Below the pieces are notes generated by a model, which ran no database searches, was not told the DNA's origin, and saw only the letters and a list, made by a program, of their open reading frames with translations. The position numbers were made by a program, and so were the translations under genes. Below are positions 8,535 to 19,485 of a stretch of 64,000 bases of DNA, in pieces. Source of the DNA: Sapientia aquatica (GTDB lineage: Bacteria > Pseudomonadota > Gammaproteobacteria > Burkholderiales > Burkholderiaceae_D); assembly GCF_004358105.1 (NCBI RefSeq), contig NZ_SMYL01000001.1:857977-921976 (forward strand), in the 5' to 3' direction. Position 1 is the first letter of the stretch; every line of letters begins with the position of its first letter.

Positions 8535-9158
8535 TTAATTTCTATTTTTAATCGCTGTGCCTAACACTTGCAAATAGGCGATTAATGCATCCAATTCCGT
8601 CTTATCTTTAAGCTGTTCTGGTGCACCCTGAACATCTGCTTCGGTGTACGGAACACCCAGTGTTTGCATGGCGCGCAGTTTTGGCTGGATTTCGGATGGA
8701 TCTAATTTGTTTTTCGCTAACCAAGCGTAGGCTGGCATATTCGATTCCGGCACAACGTCACGCGGATTGTTCAAATGAATCCGATGCCAATCGTCGCTAT
8801 ATCGTCCACCCACCCGCGCTAAATCTGGGCCAGTACGCTTACTACCCCATTGGAATGGGTGGTCATAAACAGACTCACCAGCCACCGAATAGTGACCGTA
8901 ACGCTCGGTTTCAGCACGGAAAGGGCGAATCATTTGTGAATGGCAGCCGTAGCAGCCTTCTTTCAAATAAATATCGCGGCCAGTTAATTGCAGCGCGGTA
9001 TAGGGTTTTAAGCCGGTGACCGCTTCCGTTGTGGATTTTTGGAAAAACAACGGAACGATCTCAACCAAACCACCGACGCTGACCACCAAGATAACCATTA
9101 CCAGCAGCAAACCAACGTGGCGCTCGATAAGATCATGACTAAATTTGCTAATACTCAT
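8535..9158 (-). CDS. ccoO: cbb3-type cytochrome c oxidase subunit II (CcoO)
   Basis: 207 residues. A single N-terminal anchor (about 15-38) is followed by a mono-heme cytochrome c domain with CYGCHSQM near residue 70 and [36 protein letters not shown] (methionine ligand) downstream. This is the standard CcoO pattern. It receives electrons from CcoP and passes them to the CcoN heme b. The gene starts 18 bases after ccoN. Confidence 0.96.
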   Translation of the reverse strand: MSISKFSHDLIERHVGLLLVMVILVVSVGGLVEIVPLFFQKSTTEAVTGLKPYTALQLTGRDIYLKEGCYGCHSQMIRPFRAETERYGHYSVAGESVYDHPFQWGSKRTGPDLARVGGRYSDDWHRIHLNNPRDVVPESNMPAYAWLAKNKLDPSEIQPKLRAMQTLGVPYTEADVQGAPEQLKDKTELDALIAYLQVLGTAIKNRN

Positions 9159-9176
9159 TCAATTTCTCCCGATGGT

Positions 9177-10610
9177 TTAAGCGTGTGCCAAGGCTGGCGC
9201 TGGAATGACTGGATTGACTGCTTCACCACCAATCGCCGTTTTTGCCACGTTATATGCCATCACAAACATACCTGAGATGTACAACAGACCGCCTGCAACA
9301 CGAATGATGTAGTAAGGGTAAGTTGCTTTGACGCCTTCGATAAATGTGTACATCAACGTACCGTCTTCATTCACACTACGCCACATAATTCCTTGCATCA
9401 CACCGGCAATCCACATCGCGGAGATGTACAACACCACGCCAATAGTCGCTGTCCAGAAATGCACTTCGATCAACTTCACGCTGTACATCTGAGTCTTACC
9501 AAACAAGCGTGGAATCATGTAGTACAAGCTGCCGATGGTGATAAATCCAACCCAACCTAACGCGCCCGAGTGAACGTGACCAATACCCCAATCTGTGTAA
9601 TGCGATAACGCGTTGACTGTTTTAATCGCCATCATCGGGCCTTCAAATGTCGCCATACCGTAGAAGGATAAGGAAACGATTAAGAAGCGCAGAATTGGAT
9701 CGGAACGCAACTTACTCCAAGCACCAGACAACGTCATAATCCCGTTAATCATGCCGCCCCAAGAAGGTGCCAATAAAATCAGTGAGAACACCATACCGAG
9801 CGATTGCACCCAATCTGGCAAAGCGGTGTATTGCAAATGATGCGGACCGGCCCACATGTAGGTGAAAATCAATGCCCAGAAGTGAACAATCGATAAGCGA
9901 TAAGAATAGATTGGACGTCCGGTTTGCTTCGGAACGAAGTAATACATCATGCCTAAGAAGCCAGCGGTTAAGAAAAAGCCGACCGCGTTATGCCCATACC
10001 ACCACTGCACCATCGCGTCTTGCACACCGGCATAGACTGAATACGATTTGAGATAGGAAACTGGGAGTGTCATTCCGTTGACCACGTGCAGCAGCGCGAC
10101 GGCCAAAATAAAACCGCCGTAGAACCAGTTCGCAACGTAAATGTGGGTGACTTTACGCTTAGCCAAGGTTCCAAAGAACACCACAGCGTAGGCAATCCAA
10201 ACAATGGCGATCAGTATAGTAATTGGCCATTCTAATTCCGCGTATTCTTTACCGCGGGTATAACCCAAAGGTAGGGTCAGAACAGCGCCAACGATCACGG
10301 CTTGCCAGCCCCAAAAGGTGAAAGCAGCTAGGCGATCTGAGAATAGGCGCACATTACAGGTACGCTGAACAACGTAGTAAGAAGTTGCCATCAAAGCGCA
10401 ACCGCCGAAGGCGAAAATGACTGCATTGGTATGCAGTGGACGAATTCGTCCGTACGTCAGCCAAGGTATGCCGAGGTTGAGTTCTGGCCATGCTAATTGC
10501 GCGGCAATGACTACGCCGACTAGCATCCCAATCACACCCCAGACAACGGACATAATGGCAAATTGCCGTACCACACGGTAGTTATAAGTAGTTTCTATAT
10601 TTTGGCTCAT
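9177..10610 (-). CDS. ccoN: cbb3-type cytochrome c oxidase subunit I (CcoN)
   Basis: 477 residues with about twelve membrane helices; first gene of the operon. Histidine ligands are recognisable in [13 protein letters not shown] (low-spin heme), [35 protein letters not shown] (CuB region) and [13 protein letters not shown] (heme b3). CcoN is the catalytic subunit of the high-affinity proton-pumping oxidase used at low oxygen. An FNR/Anr box lies about 58 bases upstream of the start, consistent with induction under low oxygen. Confidence 0.97.
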   Translation of the reverse strand: MSQNIETTYNYRVVRQFAIMSVVWGVIGMLVGVVIAAQLAWPELNLGIPWLTYGRIRPLHTNAVIFAFGGCALMATSYYVVQRTCNVRLFSDRLAAFTFWGWQAVIVGAVLTLPLGYTRGKEYAELEWPITILIAIVWIAYAVVFFGTLAKRKVTHIYVANWFYGGFILAVALLHVVNGMTLPVSYLKSYSVYAGVQDAMVQWWYGHNAVGFFLTAGFLGMMYYFVPKQTGRPIYSYRLSIVHFWALIFTYMWAGPHHLQYTALPDWVQSLGMVFSLILLAPSWGGMINGIMTLSGAWSKLRSDPILRFLIVSLSFYGMATFEGPMMAIKTVNALSHYTDWGIGHVHSGALGWVGFITIGSLYYMIPRLFGKTQMYSVKLIEVHFWTATIGVVLYISAMWIAGVMQGIMWRSVNEDGTLMYTFIEGVKATYPYYIIRVAGGLLYISGMFVMAYNVAKTAIGGEAVNPVIPAPALAHA

Positions 10611-10667
10611 GATCTCGCACAGGTGGGTTAACTGTTGGTAGCTTAGACTTAAGTAATCTCAGGCGGA

Positions 10668-10681
10668 TTGACATAAATCAA
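10668..10681 (-). promoter_or_regulatory. FNR/Anr-type box upstream of ccoN
   Basis: TTGACATAAATCAA matches the consensus TTGAT-N4-ATCAA at nine of ten defined bases. Its placement 58 bases before the ccoN ATG fits an activating site for the oxygen-sensing FNR/Anr regulator. Confidence 0.75.
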
Positions 10682-10984
10682 ACCGATTGGAAACATTACT
10701 AATATGAAACACAGAAACAAATTTGAAGCATCAGCATCTGTGTATAAAAATGTAACTTTATAACTCAAACACTGTGAATTTGCAAAAATCGTAACGAAGA
10801 CAGAAATTAAATGCACTGAACACACTACAAAAACTAGGGAATCCAACTACACACAATTCAAACTGGAGAGGCATTACTTCGGAGAGGGTTTTAGTGTAAT
10901 CCGAACCAGCGATTCAGAAAACAAAAATTATGATTTCCACAAAATATAAATAAAGATTTACTGCGCTACGTCATTTGCAGGCCG
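10682..10984. other. Divergent intergenic region between cco and kdp operons
   Basis: AT-rich, no coding frame with a plausible start. The left part belongs to the ccoN promoter and the right part leads into the kdp regulatory repeat. A weak inverted pair ATTAC/GTAAT spans about 10873-10902. Nothing else recognisable. Confidence 0.5.
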
Positions 10985-11005
10985 ATCTTTACACAATCTT
11001 TACAC
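10985..11005 (+). promoter_or_regulatory. Putative KdpE operator: two direct repeats 11 bp apart
   Basis: ATCTTTACAC occurs at 10985-10994 and again at 10996-11005, one helical turn apart, followed by CCACCC. The E. coli KdpE site has the similar TTTATAC...TTTACACC arrangement followed by a C-rich stretch. It lies about 78 bases before the first kdp micro-ORF. Assignment to KdpE is by similarity and position. Confidence 0.6.
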
Positions 11006-11082
11006 CCACCCTTCAAACCTATACAGCAACTTTACCCAGCTTTCCGTATTGTTCTAGCATCTAACCCCCTGGAGCAGATCGC

Positions 11083-11175
11083 ATGGACACTTATTACCTG
11101 GTTGGCATCGTCGCGTTTGCCGCTATCACACTTTTGATCGTTAAAGGTTGCAGCCTACTTGGAGGCAAACAATGA
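11083..11175 (+). CDS. 30-residue membrane micro-ORF at the head of the kdp operon
   Basis: ATG at 11083 is preceded by GGAG eight bases upstream and opens a 30-codon frame: [12 protein letters not shown], then a hydrophobic stretch ending [14 protein letters not shown]. It is a single predicted membrane helix with a Cys near its end. Its stop codon overlaps the kdpF start (ATGA), as expected for translational coupling. Short frames of this type precede kdpF in some other proteobacteria, but I know of no function. A second KdpF-like stabilising peptide is one possibility; a leader peptide controlling kdpF translation is another. Confidence 0.65.
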   Translation: MDTYYLVGIVAFAAITLLIVKGCSLLGGKQ

Positions 11176-11261
11176 GTATTTTGCAAATTATCGTCGCAGT
11201 GATCGCCGCCCTGCTTTTTGTTTATCTGGTTTATGCCTTGTTAAAAGCGGAGACGTTTTAA
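11172..11261 (+). CDS. kdpF: KdpF, small subunit of the K+-transporting ATPase (29 aa)
   Basis: A 29-residue single-helix peptide, [17 protein letters not shown] followed by [12 protein letters not shown]. The YLVYALL(K/R)AE ending is typical of KdpF, which stabilises the KdpABC complex in the membrane. The start overlaps the previous micro-ORF (ATGA) and the stop overlaps the kdpA start (TAATG), so all three frames are translationally coupled. Confidence 0.92.
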   Translation: MSILQIIVAVIAALLFVYLVYALLKAETF

Positions 11262-13084
11262 TGAACTCATCTATCCACTTTCAGTTAGCACTGTTTTTAA
11301 TCGTTTTATTGATACTGGCTGTTCCGCTAGGAAGCTACATTGCCACCGTCATGAGCGGCGAGGGCAATCTTGCGACCCGCCTTTTACGTCCGGTCGAGAA
11401 ACTAATTTATCGGGTATGTGGCGTTGATCCAGAGACCGAAATGGGCTGGAAAAGCTATGCCTTCGGCTTAATCCTATTTAATTTGCTTGGTGTGTTAGCG
11501 GTCTATGCGCTGCAACGTTTGCAAGGCATGCTGCCGCTCAATCCTCAAGGAATGGCGGCAATTAGCCCTGACTCCTCATTTAATACAGCCATTAGTTTTG
11601 TGACCAATACCAACTGGCAAGGCTACACACCCGAAGCAGCCATGAGTTACCTGACCCAGATGCTCGGTTTGGCGGTACAAAACTTCTTATCCGCGGCGAC
11701 GGGCTTGGCCGTTGTTGTCGCGCTAATTCGCGGCTTTGCGCGACATAGCGTCTCGACGATTGGCAATATTTGGGTCGATATGACCCGCAGTGTGCTGTAC
11801 ATTTTGATGCCCTTGGCTTTCGTCATTGCGCTCGTATTTATGGGGCAAGGCGTGATTCAGAACTTCGACTCCTACAAAACCGTTACCCTATCCGAGCCGT
11901 TGACGTACACCCAACCCAAAGTCGATGCTGCTGGCGCGCCAATCTTGGATGCCAACGGCGTGGCGGTGCAAGAAACCTTAACGACAACGACACAAACCTT
12001 GCCGATGGGCCCAGTTGCCTCGCAAGAAGCGATCAAAATGGTTGGCACCAACGGCGGCGGATTCTTCAACGCCAATTCTGCTCACCCTTATGAGAACCCA
12101 ACTCCGCTGAGTAATTTCGTGCAAATCATTGCGATCTTTTTGATTCCGGCGGCCTTGTGTTTGACCTTCGGAAAAATGGTCGGCGATATTCGTCAAGGTT
12201 GGGCGGTGTTAGCGGCGATGACGATTTTATTTGTGGTCATGGCTTATTGCACCAACGCCGCCGAAATGGCTGGCAATCCCGCATTAAATGGCATGGGAAT
12301 TGACCAAGCTACGCAAGTTAGCGTGGGCAATTTTGCGCAAGCCGGTGGCAATATGGAAGGGAAAGAAACCCGCTTCGGTCTGGTCGCCACCAGTATATTT
12401 GCAACCGTTACTACGGCAGCTTCATGCGGCGCGGTGAATGGCATGTTGGATTCCTTTACTGCCCTAGGCGGAATGATTCCAATGTGGTTGATTCAATTGG
12501 GCGAAGTTGTGTTCGGCGGCGTTGGTTCCGGCTTATACGGCATGCTCATTTTCGCGATTCTGGCCGTCTTTATCGCGGGCTTGATGATCGGGCGCACGCC
12601 AGAATATTTAGGCAAAAAAATCGAAGCTTTTGACATGAAAATGGTCTCGATTTCGATTCTGATCGGGCCGTTCTTGGTATTAGTTGGAACTGCCGTGTCG
12701 GTCATCGTCGCGGATGGGAAAGCGGGCATTCTCAATCCCAATTCGCACGGTTTCACCGAGGTTTTGTATGCCTTTTCTTCAGCCGTCAATAACAACGGCA
12801 GCGCCTTTGCTGGGCTGACATCGAACACGCCGTTCTACAACATCATGTTGGCGATTGCGATGTGGTTTGGGCGCTTCTTGGTGATTGTTCCTGTGTTGGC
12901 GATTGCTGGTTCTTTAGCGCGTAAAAAGCGCTTGGCGACCACCTTGGGTTCCTTACCAACGCACGGTCCTTTATTCGTCACCTTATTAATTGGTAGCGTG
13001 ATTATTGTTGGCGCATTGACTTACATCCCTGCTTTAGCACTCGGGCCGGTGGTTGAACATCTGATGTTGTACTCGGGGCATTAG
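11261..13084 (+). CDS. kdpA: Potassium-transporting ATPase subunit A
   Basis: 607 residues beginning [12 protein letters not shown]; an in-frame upstream extension to 11159 is rejected because it reads through kdpF. About ten membrane helices and four selectivity-filter-like loops, including [41 protein letters not shown] and [12 protein letters not shown]. KdpA is the K+-binding channel-like subunit of the high-affinity K+ pump. It starts at the last base of the kdpF stop codon and is followed after 89 bases by kdpB. Confidence 0.97.
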   Translation: MNSSIHFQLALFLIVLLILAVPLGSYIATVMSGEGNLATRLLRPVEKLIYRVCGVDPETEMGWKSYAFGLILFNLLGVLAVYALQRLQGMLPLNPQGMAAISPDSSFNTAISFVTNTNWQGYTPEAAMSYLTQMLGLAVQNFLSAATGLAVVVALIRGFARHSVSTIGNIWVDMTRSVLYILMPLAFVIALVFMGQGVIQNFDSYKTVTLSEPLTYTQPKVDAAGAPILDANGVAVQETLTTTTQTLPMGPVASQEAIKMVGTNGGGFFNANSAHPYENPTPLSNFVQIIAIFLIPAALCLTFGKMVGDIRQGWAVLAAMTILFVVMAYCTNAAEMAGNPALNGMGIDQATQVSVGNFAQAGGNMEGKETRFGLVATSIFATVTTAASCGAVNGMLDSFTALGGMIPMWLIQLGEVVFGGVGSGLYGMLIFAILAVFIAGLMIGRTPEYLGKKIEAFDMKMVSISILIGPFLVLVGTAVSVIVADGKAGILNPNSHGFTEVLYAFSSAVNNNGSAFAGLTSNTPFYNIMLAIAMWFGRFLVIVPVLAIAGSLARKKRLATTLGSLPTHGPLFVTLLIGSVIIVGALTYIPALALGPVVEHLMLYSGH

Positions 13085-13173
13085 GCCGAGCTCCAACTCA
13101 CACAACATGACATCGATACTCAACACTATTTTTTGCACTTTGACCCAGTTAAAGACGGATTGCGAAAGTTCTT

Positions 13174-15270
13174 ATGACACACAAAATTAATCAATCATTA
13201 TTGAACCCCGACATTTTAAAAGTCGCGTTGGCGGATGCGTTCCGCAAATTATCGCCCCTCACCCAGATCAAGAATCCGGTGATGTTTGTGGTCTATATCA
13301 GCAGTATTTTGACCACTGGCTTAGCCCTGCAAGCCCTTAATGGCAATGGCGAAGCACCAGCCGGATTCATTATCAGCATTTCGTTATGGCTGTGGTTTAC
13401 CGTGCTGTTCGCCAATTTTGCGGAAGCCTTGGCGGAAGGTCGCAGCAAAGCACAGGCCGAATCCTTACGCGGCGCGAAACAAGATGTCGCTGCCAAAAAA
13501 TTACAAACGGCGGATATCAATGCCACCCGCGTTTCGGTCAAAGGATCGACCTTAATCAAAGGCGACATCGTTTTAGTCGAAGCCAATGATGTGATTCCCG
13601 CTGACGGCGAAGTCATCGAAGGCGCAGCGTCGGTCGATGAATCGGCCATCACGGGCGAATCGGCGCCAGTTATCCGCGAATCGGGCGGCGATTTTAGCTC
13701 GGTCACCGGCGGCACTCGCGTATTGTCGGATTGGATTATTGTGCGGGTATCGGTCAATCCTGGTGAAGCATTCTTGGATCGTATGATTGCCATGGTTGAG
13801 GGCGCTAAGCGTCAAAAGACGCCGAATGAAATTGCGCTGACTATTTTATTGGTCGCGTTGACCATCATCTTTTTGTTGGCGACCGTCACCTTGTTACCAT
13901 TTTCGTTATTTAGCGTCACCGCAGCAGGCGCAGGCTCACCGATCACGATTACGGTTTTAGTCGCATTATTAGTTTGCTTGATTCCAACCACAATCGGCGG
14001 TTTATTGTCCTCAGTTGGTATTGCCGGCATGAGCCGCATGATGCAAGCCAACGTGATTGCCACGTCGGGTCGCGCCGTGGAAGCAGCGGGCGACGTGGAT
14101 GTGCTGTTGTTGGATAAGACCGGCACGATCACATTAGGCAATCGCCAAGCATCGGATTTCTATCCAACCATAGGCGTTAGCGCAGAACAATTAGCCGACG
14201 CAGCGCAGCTTTCCTCATTAGCCGATGAAACTCCCGAAGGACGCAGCATCGTTATTTTGGCGAAACAAAAATTCCAACTGCGTGAACGCAATATTCAAGC
14301 ATTGGGCGCGACTTTTATCCCCTTTACCGCCCAAACTCGCATGAGCGGCGTTGATCTGAATGAAAGCGAAAACGGCGCAGCGCCAGTCCAACGGCAAATC
14401 CGCAAGGGTTCGGCTGAGGCGATTCGCCAGTACGTGCTTAATTTAGGTGATTCCTTCCCTAAGCATGTCAGCGATTTGGTCGATGTGGTAGCAAAAAAAG
14501 GTAGTACGCCCTTGGTCGTCGTGGAAGGTAGCCGCGTCTTAGGCGTGATTGAACTCAAAGACATCGTTAAAGGTGGCATCAAAGAACGCTTTGCCGAGCT
14601 GCGCAAAATGGGTATCAAAACTGTGATGATTACAGGTGACAACCGTTTAACCGCCGCCGCCATTGCCGCCGAAGCAGGCGTGGACGATTTCTTAGCCGAA
14701 GCGACGCCGGAAGACAAATTAAAGCTAATCCGTAGCCACCAAGCCGAAGGCAAATTGGTAGCGATGACCGGTGACGGCACCAATGACGCGCCCGCCTTAG
14801 CGCAAGCCGACGTGGCTGTGGCGATGAATACCGGAACCCAAGCAGCCAAAGAAGCTGGGAACATGGTGGACTTGGATTCCAACCCAACCAAGCTGATTGA
14901 AATCGTCGAAATCGGTAAGCAAATGTTGATGACGCGCGGCTCGCTGACCACCTTCTCGATTGCCAACGACGTGGCTAAATACTTTGCGATTATCCCAGCT
15001 GCGTTCGCCACTACCTATCCGCAGCTCAACGCGTTGAACGTGATGCACTTAGCGACGCCATCCAGCGCCATCTTGTCGGCTGTGATTTTCAACGCGTTAA
15101 TCATCATCGTCTTGATTCCGTTAGCGCTAAAAGGCTTGAAATACCGCGCCTTAGGAGCTGCTGTTTTGTTACGTCGTAATTTATTGATTTATGGTTTAGG
15201 CGGATTAATTGTTCCGTTTATCGGCATCAAGCTTATTGACGTCATCCTGACTGTATTCGGCTGGGCTTAA
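13174..15270 (+). CDS. kdpB: Potassium-transporting P-type ATPase subunit B
   Basis: 698 residues. The actuator motif ITGES, the phosphorylation site DKTGTIT with Asp at residue 314, the nucleotide-binding KGSAEAIR, and the hinge [17 protein letters not shown] are all intact. Membrane helices are at about 35-90, 220-280 and the C-terminal third. KdpB couples ATP hydrolysis to K+ movement through KdpA. The E. coli inhibitory serine region TGES-S162 is represented by ITGESAPV. It lies between kdpA and kdpC in the usual order. No strong ribosome site precedes it; translation may depend on the upstream genes. Confidence 0.97.
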   Translation: MTHKINQSLLNPDILKVALADAFRKLSPLTQIKNPVMFVVYISSILTTGLALQALNGNGEAPAGFIISISLWLWFTVLFANFAEALAEGRSKAQAESLRGAKQDVAAKKLQTADINATRVSVKGSTLIKGDIVLVEANDVIPADGEVIEGAASVDESAITGESAPVIRESGGDFSSVTGGTRVLSDWIIVRVSVNPGEAFLDRMIAMVEGAKRQKTPNEIALTILLVALTIIFLLATVTLLPFSLFSVTAAGAGSPITITVLVALLVCLIPTTIGGLLSSVGIAGMSRMMQANVIATSGRAVEAAGDVDVLLLDKTGTITLGNRQASDFYPTIGVSAEQLADAAQLSSLADETPEGRSIVILAKQKFQLRERNIQALGATFIPFTAQTRMSGVDLNESENGAAPVQRQIRKGSAEAIRQYVLNLGDSFPKHVSDLVDVVAKKGSTPLVVVEGSRVLGVIELKDIVKGGIKERFAELRKMGIKTVMITGDNRLTAAAIAAEAGVDDFLAEATPEDKLKLIRSHQAEGKLVAMTGDGTNDAPALAQADVAVAMNTGTQAAKEAGNMVDLDSNPTKLIEIVEIGKQMLMTRGSLTTFSIANDVAKYFAIIPAAFATTYPQLNALNVMHLATPSSAILSAVIFNALIIIVLIPLALKGLKYRALGAAVLLRRNLLIYGLGGLIVPFIGIKLIDVILTVFGWA

Positions 15271-15301
15271 TTGCTACACCACGCTTAACCAAGGACTATT
15301 T

Positions 15302-15874
15302 ATGAAAACTCTTATTCGCCCTGCGCTCAGCTTATTTATCCTATTGAGCTTGATCACTGGCTTGCTTTATCCACTCGTTACCACCGCCGTGGGGAAAGTA
15401 TTTTTCTCCAACCAAGCCGATGGCAGCTTGATTGAAAAAGACCATAAACTGGTCGGTTCTACCTTAATCGGTCAAAGCTTTAGCGGCACGAATTATTTCT
15501 GGGGCCGCCCTTCTGCTACTGGACCGATGCCGTATAACGGCGTTAATTCTGGCGGCTCCAATTTTGGCCCTTCTAATCCTGCTCAAAAAGCCGCGGTTGC
15601 CGATCGGATTAAAGCCTTGCAAGAAGCCGATCCAGAAAACAAGCTGCCAATTCCCGTGGATTTGATCACCGCATCCGGTAGCGGCCTTGATCCTGAAATC
15701 AGCCCCGCCGCCGCTTACTACCAAGTTGGACGTATTGCCAAAGCCCGTAACTTGAGTCCGGACACGATTAAAAAATTAGTGGCCGACGCAACCTCAGAGC
15801 CACAATGGGGAATTCTGGGTGAAGCGCGGGTGAATGTCTTAAAGCTCAATTTGGCACTCGATCAACAGCATTAA
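15302..15874 (+). CDS. kdpC: Potassium-transporting ATPase subunit C
   Basis: 190 residues: one N-terminal membrane helix ([17 protein letters not shown]) and a periplasmic domain with [44 protein letters not shown] and VARNLS-like ARNLSP, all typical of KdpC. It stabilises KdpAB and raises K+ affinity. It starts 31 bases after kdpB, with AAGGACTATTTATG as start context. Confidence 0.95.
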   Translation: MKTLIRPALSLFILLSLITGLLYPLVTTAVGKVFFSNQADGSLIEKDHKLVGSTLIGQSFSGTNYFWGRPSATGPMPYNGVNSGGSNFGPSNPAQKAAVADRIKALQEADPENKLPIPVDLITASGSGLDPEISPAAAYYQVGRIAKARNLSPDTIKKLVADATSEPQWGILGEARVNVLKLNLALDQQH

Positions 15875-15881
15875 GACTTGC

Positions 15882-15910
15882 TTGGGGGAATCTCTTGCCC
15901 CACCTATAAT
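15882..15910 (+). promoter_or_regulatory. Probable promoter for kdpDE
   Basis: TATAAT at 15905-15910 with TTGGGG at 15882-15887, spacing 17. It lies between kdpC and kdpD, so the sensor pair can be made when the structural operon is off. Confidence 0.55.
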
Positions 15911-15940
15911 AGAAATAATTTCAAGCAAAGCCGTTAAACC

Positions 15941-18640
15941 ATGAGCGATACCCGCCCAAATCCGGACGAACTACTCGACAAAATTCAGCGTGAAGATGCC
16001 AAGCAGCAGCGCGGACATTTCAAGCTGTTTTTTGGTTCGTGTGCCGGCGTGGGAAAAACCTTTGCCATGCTGGCGGCCGCCAAAGTACAAAGCGCACAAG
16101 GCGTTGATGTGCTGGTGGGCGTGGTCGAAACCCACGGCCGACGCGACACCATTGCAATGACAGAAGGTTTGGCTATTCTGCCACCGCAAAAAATCAACTA
16201 CCACGATAAGTTGCGCGACGAATTCGATTTAGATGGTGCGTTAAAACGCAAACCAGCACTGATCTTGATGGACGAATTAGCGCACTCCAACATTCCCGGG
16301 GCGCGTCATCAAAAGCGTTGGCAAGATGTGGAAGAATTATTGGCGGCGGGGATTAATGTCTATTCGACTTTAAATGTTCAACACTTAGAAAGCTTGAACG
16401 ACGTAGTCGGTCAAATTACCGGAATCCGAGTCTGGGAAACCATCCCTGATCGCGTCTTCGATATGGCCGATGAAATTACCTTGGTGGATTTACCGCCGGA
16501 CGAATTATTGCGCCGCTTAAAAGAAGGCAAAGTCTATATTCCACATCAAGCGGAACGCGCTTCTAAGAATTTTTTCCGCAAAGGGAATTTAATCGCTTTA
16601 CGCGAATTAGCCCTACGCCGCACCGCCGATCAAGTCGACACGCAAATGCGCGACTACCGCGCCGACCAATCTATCCAAGACGTGTGGCAAGCCAAAGAGC
16701 GCTTACTAGTCTGCATAGGCCCGCACGATTCCAGCAAAAAATTAGTCCGCAGCGCTGCGCGCTTAGCCGCGAGTTTGAAAGCCGATTTAATTGCGGTCTA
16801 TATCGAAACACCGAGCTTGCAAAAACTCTCCGACGCCAAGCGCGAATCGATTCATAAAACGCTCAAACTGGCGCAAGAATTGGGCGCGGAAACCACCACC
16901 TTGTCGGGCGAAAAACTCGCTCCGGTATTACTGAGCTACGCGCAAAGCCGCAACGTCAGTAAGCTGGTAATCGGCAAATCGTTACGTCCTACGTGGTCAC
17001 GGATTTTGCGTACCAGTTTGGCCGACGAATTAGCCAGTCGCACCACTGACGTTGATGTGTATGTGGTCGGACACGACTTCGATACCGAATCGCTTAGTCA
17101 AGGCAATCACAGCGAGTACGACAATTTAATTGGCATGCCAGCGGGCCAAATGAGCGCACCCAAAGATTATTTGTGGGCTGCAGCGATTTGTATCGCGGTC
17201 ACTGGCATTACAGCAGGCTTGGTTAATATTTTTGATTTAGCCAATGTAATCATGGTGTACATTTTGGCCGCGGTATTTGTGGCGATTAAATTTGGGCGCG
17301 GCCCGAGTATTTTTACTTCGTTTTTAAGCGTCGCTTCGTTCGATTTTTTCTTTGTCCCACCGCGTTTCTCGTTTTCAGTCTCGGATACGCAATACCTATT
17401 TACCTTTGCCATCATGCTGGCGGTGTCACTCATCATCAGCAACTTAACTGCTAATTTCCGCTATCAAGCGCGTATTGCCAGTTACCGCGAACGGCGCACT
17501 AACGCCTTAAATCTAATGAGTAAAGCGCTCTCCTCGGCCTTAATGGTTGATCAAATTATTGAAATTAGTAACGAGCATTTGGTGGGTGTGTTCCAAGCCA
17601 AAATCGCGTTGTTACTGCCCGATAGTCACGAAGCGATTCGCCAACCGTTGGTCAATACCAGCACCGTGCCTGAGCATTTGGATTTAGGCGTGGCGCAGTG
17701 GGTGTACGACAATCAACAACGCGCTGGCCTTGGCACCAATACCCTGCCCGCTAATCCTTTGCTCTATATCCCGTTGCAAGCGCCGATGCGTACCCGTGGC
17801 GTTATCGCCATTGCGCCGAATGATCCGAAACAGATTTTTCAACCGGAACAACAACAATTGCTCGACACCTTCGCCGCGCAAATCGCCTTAGCCTTAGAGC
17901 GGGTGCATTACGTGGACGTGGCGCAGGATGCGCTCATCAGCATTGAGGCTGAGCGCCTGCGTAATTCCTTGTTGTCCGCCATTTCGCACGACCTCAGAAC
18001 GCCGCTGACGGCCATCGTTGGATTGTCCAGCACCTTAGCCGCACAAAATCAACTGAGCGAAAGCACTCGTCAAGAACTGATCAGCGGCATTAATGAAGAA
18101 GCTCGCCACATGAACAGCTTAATTATTAACCTGCTCGATATGGCGAAACTTCAATCCGGCAAAGTCCTGCTCAATCGTCAATGGCAGCCAATTGACGAGG
18201 TAATCGGCAGCGCTTTGCGCTTATCGAGCCAAGTGACGGCTAAAAATCATATTGAGCTTGAGATACAGCCGCATCTGCCGCTGATCTCGTTTGATTCGGT
18301 GTTATTGGAGCGTGTGCTGTGCAATCTGATTGAGAACGCCGTCAAGTACGGGCACGATCACATCGTGATTAAAGCCAATATGACTAATAACGACTTGATT
18401 GTCAGCGTGATCGATAACGGGCAAGGTTTTCCCGTTGGGATGGAAGAAAAGATCTTCGATAAATTCACCCGCGGCGAAAAGGAATCAGCCACTCACGGCG
18501 TTGGATTGGGTTTAGCGATCTGCAAAGCCATTATCGAAGCGCATCAAGGTCGTATTTGGGCGACGAATTTACCGACCCAAGGTGCTAAAATCAGCTTCTC
18601 ATTGCCCATCGGCAATCCACCACAAATCGAAAGCGAATAA
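15941..18640 (+). CDS. kdpD: Osmosensitive K+ channel sensor histidine kinase KdpD
   Basis: 899 residues. N-terminal KdpD domain with Walker A GSCAGVGKT (about 28-36) and DELAHSN; a USP-like domain (about 250-370); four membrane helices near 405-500 (DUF4118 type, with SFDFFFVPPRFSF); a GAF-like region (about 520-650); then HisKA with SHDLRTPLTAIVG, the phospho-accepting His near residue 683, and HATPase motifs NLIENAVKYG, DNGQGFP and GVGLGLAICKAI. It phosphorylates KdpE when K+ is limiting. The kdpE start follows 11 bases after the stop. Confidence 0.97.
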   Translation: MSDTRPNPDELLDKIQREDAKQQRGHFKLFFGSCAGVGKTFAMLAAAKVQSAQGVDVLVGVVETHGRRDTIAMTEGLAILPPQKINYHDKLRDEFDLDGALKRKPALILMDELAHSNIPGARHQKRWQDVEELLAAGINVYSTLNVQHLESLNDVVGQITGIRVWETIPDRVFDMADEITLVDLPPDELLRRLKEGKVYIPHQAERASKNFFRKGNLIALRELALRRTADQVDTQMRDYRADQSIQDVWQAKERLLVCIGPHDSSKKLVRSAARLAASLKADLIAVYIETPSLQKLSDAKRESIHKTLKLAQELGAETTTLSGEKLAPVLLSYAQSRNVSKLVIGKSLRPTWSRILRTSLADELASRTTDVDVYVVGHDFDTESLSQGNHSEYDNLIGMPAGQMSAPKDYLWAAAICIAVTGITAGLVNIFDLANVIMVYILAAVFVAIKFGRGPSIFTSFLSVASFDFFFVPPRFSFSVSDTQYLFTFAIMLAVSLIISNLTANFRYQARIASYRERRTNALNLMSKALSSALMVDQIIEISNEHLVGVFQAKIALLLPDSHEAIRQPLVNTSTVPEHLDLGVAQWVYDNQQRAGLGTNTLPANPLLYIPLQAPMRTRGVIAIAPNDPKQIFQPEQQQLLDTFAAQIALALERVHYVDVAQDALISIEAERLRNSLLSAISHDLRTPLTAIVGLSSTLAAQNQLSESTRQELISGINEEARHMNSLIINLLDMAKLQSGKVLLNRQWQPIDEVIGSALRLSSQVTAKNHIELEIQPHLPLISFDSVLLERVLCNLIENAVKYGHDHIVIKANMTNNDLIVSVIDNGQGFPVGMEEKIFDKFTRGEKESATHGVGLGLAICKAIIEAHQGRIWATNLPTQGAKISFSLPIGNPPQIESE

Positions 18641-18651
18641 GCCCTGCGCCC

Positions 18652-19365
18652 ATGACTAGCGAATCCATTATTAATCTGGTTTTAATCGAAGATGAAAAGC
18701 AAATCAGACGCTTTCTCAGTGCCGCACTGACCAACGAGGGCATCATCGTGCACGAGGCCGAAACCGGCAAACAAGGTTTAATCGAATGCGCCACCCGCAA
18801 ACCAGATATCGTGATCGTGGACTTGGGCTTGCCCGACATCAGCGGGATTGAGGTAATCCAGGAAGTGCGTAGTTGGAGCGAAGTACCGATCATTGTTTTA
18901 TCGGCCCGAACGCAAGAACAAGAGAAAGTCGGCGCACTCGATGCTGGCGCGGACGATTACTTAACCAAACCATTTGGCACGGCAGAACTGATTGCGCGAA
19001 TCAAAGCGCATCTGCGCCGCCGCCAGCCCAGCACCGGCTCAAACGATCACTTATTTCACTTCGGTGATGTTAACGTCGATTTTTCGCTGCGCACGGTCAG
19101 CAAAAATGGCGAAGCGGTGCATCTGAGTCCGATTGAATATCGACTGCTATCGGTGCTAGCGCGCAATGCGGGCAAGGTACTCACGCATCGCCAATTGCTC
19201 AATGATGTTTGGGGACCCAACCATTCTGAGAGCAACCATTATTTACGGATTTACATGGCAAATTTGCGCCAAAAATTAGAACACTCGCCAGCCCAACCTA
19301 AGCATTTTTTGACGGAAACAGGAGTGGGATATCGTTTGGTGGTCGGAGACGTTTTAGCGAGTTAG
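18652..19365 (+). CDS. kdpE: KdpE response regulator (OmpR family)
   Basis: 237 residues: a receiver domain with IEDEKQIRRFL, the acceptor Asp in IVDLGLPDISG (near residue 55), VLSAR and DDYLTKPFG; then an OmpR-type winged helix (about 135-232) with LSPIEYRLLSVLARNAGKVLTH split over two helices and the recognition region HYLRIYMANLRQKLE. It activates the kdp structural operon, presumably at the repeat at 10985-11005. A bidirectional terminator follows. Confidence 0.97.
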   Translation: MTSESIINLVLIEDEKQIRRFLSAALTNEGIIVHEAETGKQGLIECATRKPDIVIVDLGLPDISGIEVIQEVRSWSEVPIIVLSARTQEQEKVGALDAGADDYLTKPFGTAELIARIKAHLRRRQPSTGSNDHLFHFGDVNVDFSLRTVSKNGEAVHLSPIEYRLLSVLARNAGKVLTHRQLLNDVWGPNHSESNHYLRIYMANLRQKLEHSPAQPKHFLTETGVGYRLVVGDVLAS

Positions 19366-19438
19366 AAATCACTGCTAATGATGATTATTGAACTGGTTTG
19401 AAACGCTGAACATGGCTGAAAATCTTCATTGCAAACAT

Positions 19439-19468
19439 AAAAAAAGGTAGCCGAGGCTACCTTTTTTT
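19439..19468. terminator. Bidirectional terminator between kdpE and ppiD
   Basis: GGTAGCC-GA-GGCTACC flanked by seven A and seven T, a 14-bp symmetric stem that serves both convergent genes. Confidence 0.9.
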
Positions 19469-19485
19469 ACTCCATCGATTCGTTC

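Noticed and set aside
11159..11260. Upstream extension of kdpA
   Set aside because: It overlaps the micro-ORF and kdpF in another frame, and KdpA homologues begin at MNSSIHFQ.
14295..15011. 238-codon minus-strand frame inside kdpB
   Set aside because: Antisense shadow of the conserved KdpB ATPase domains; Ser/Ala/Leu-rich low-complexity translation.
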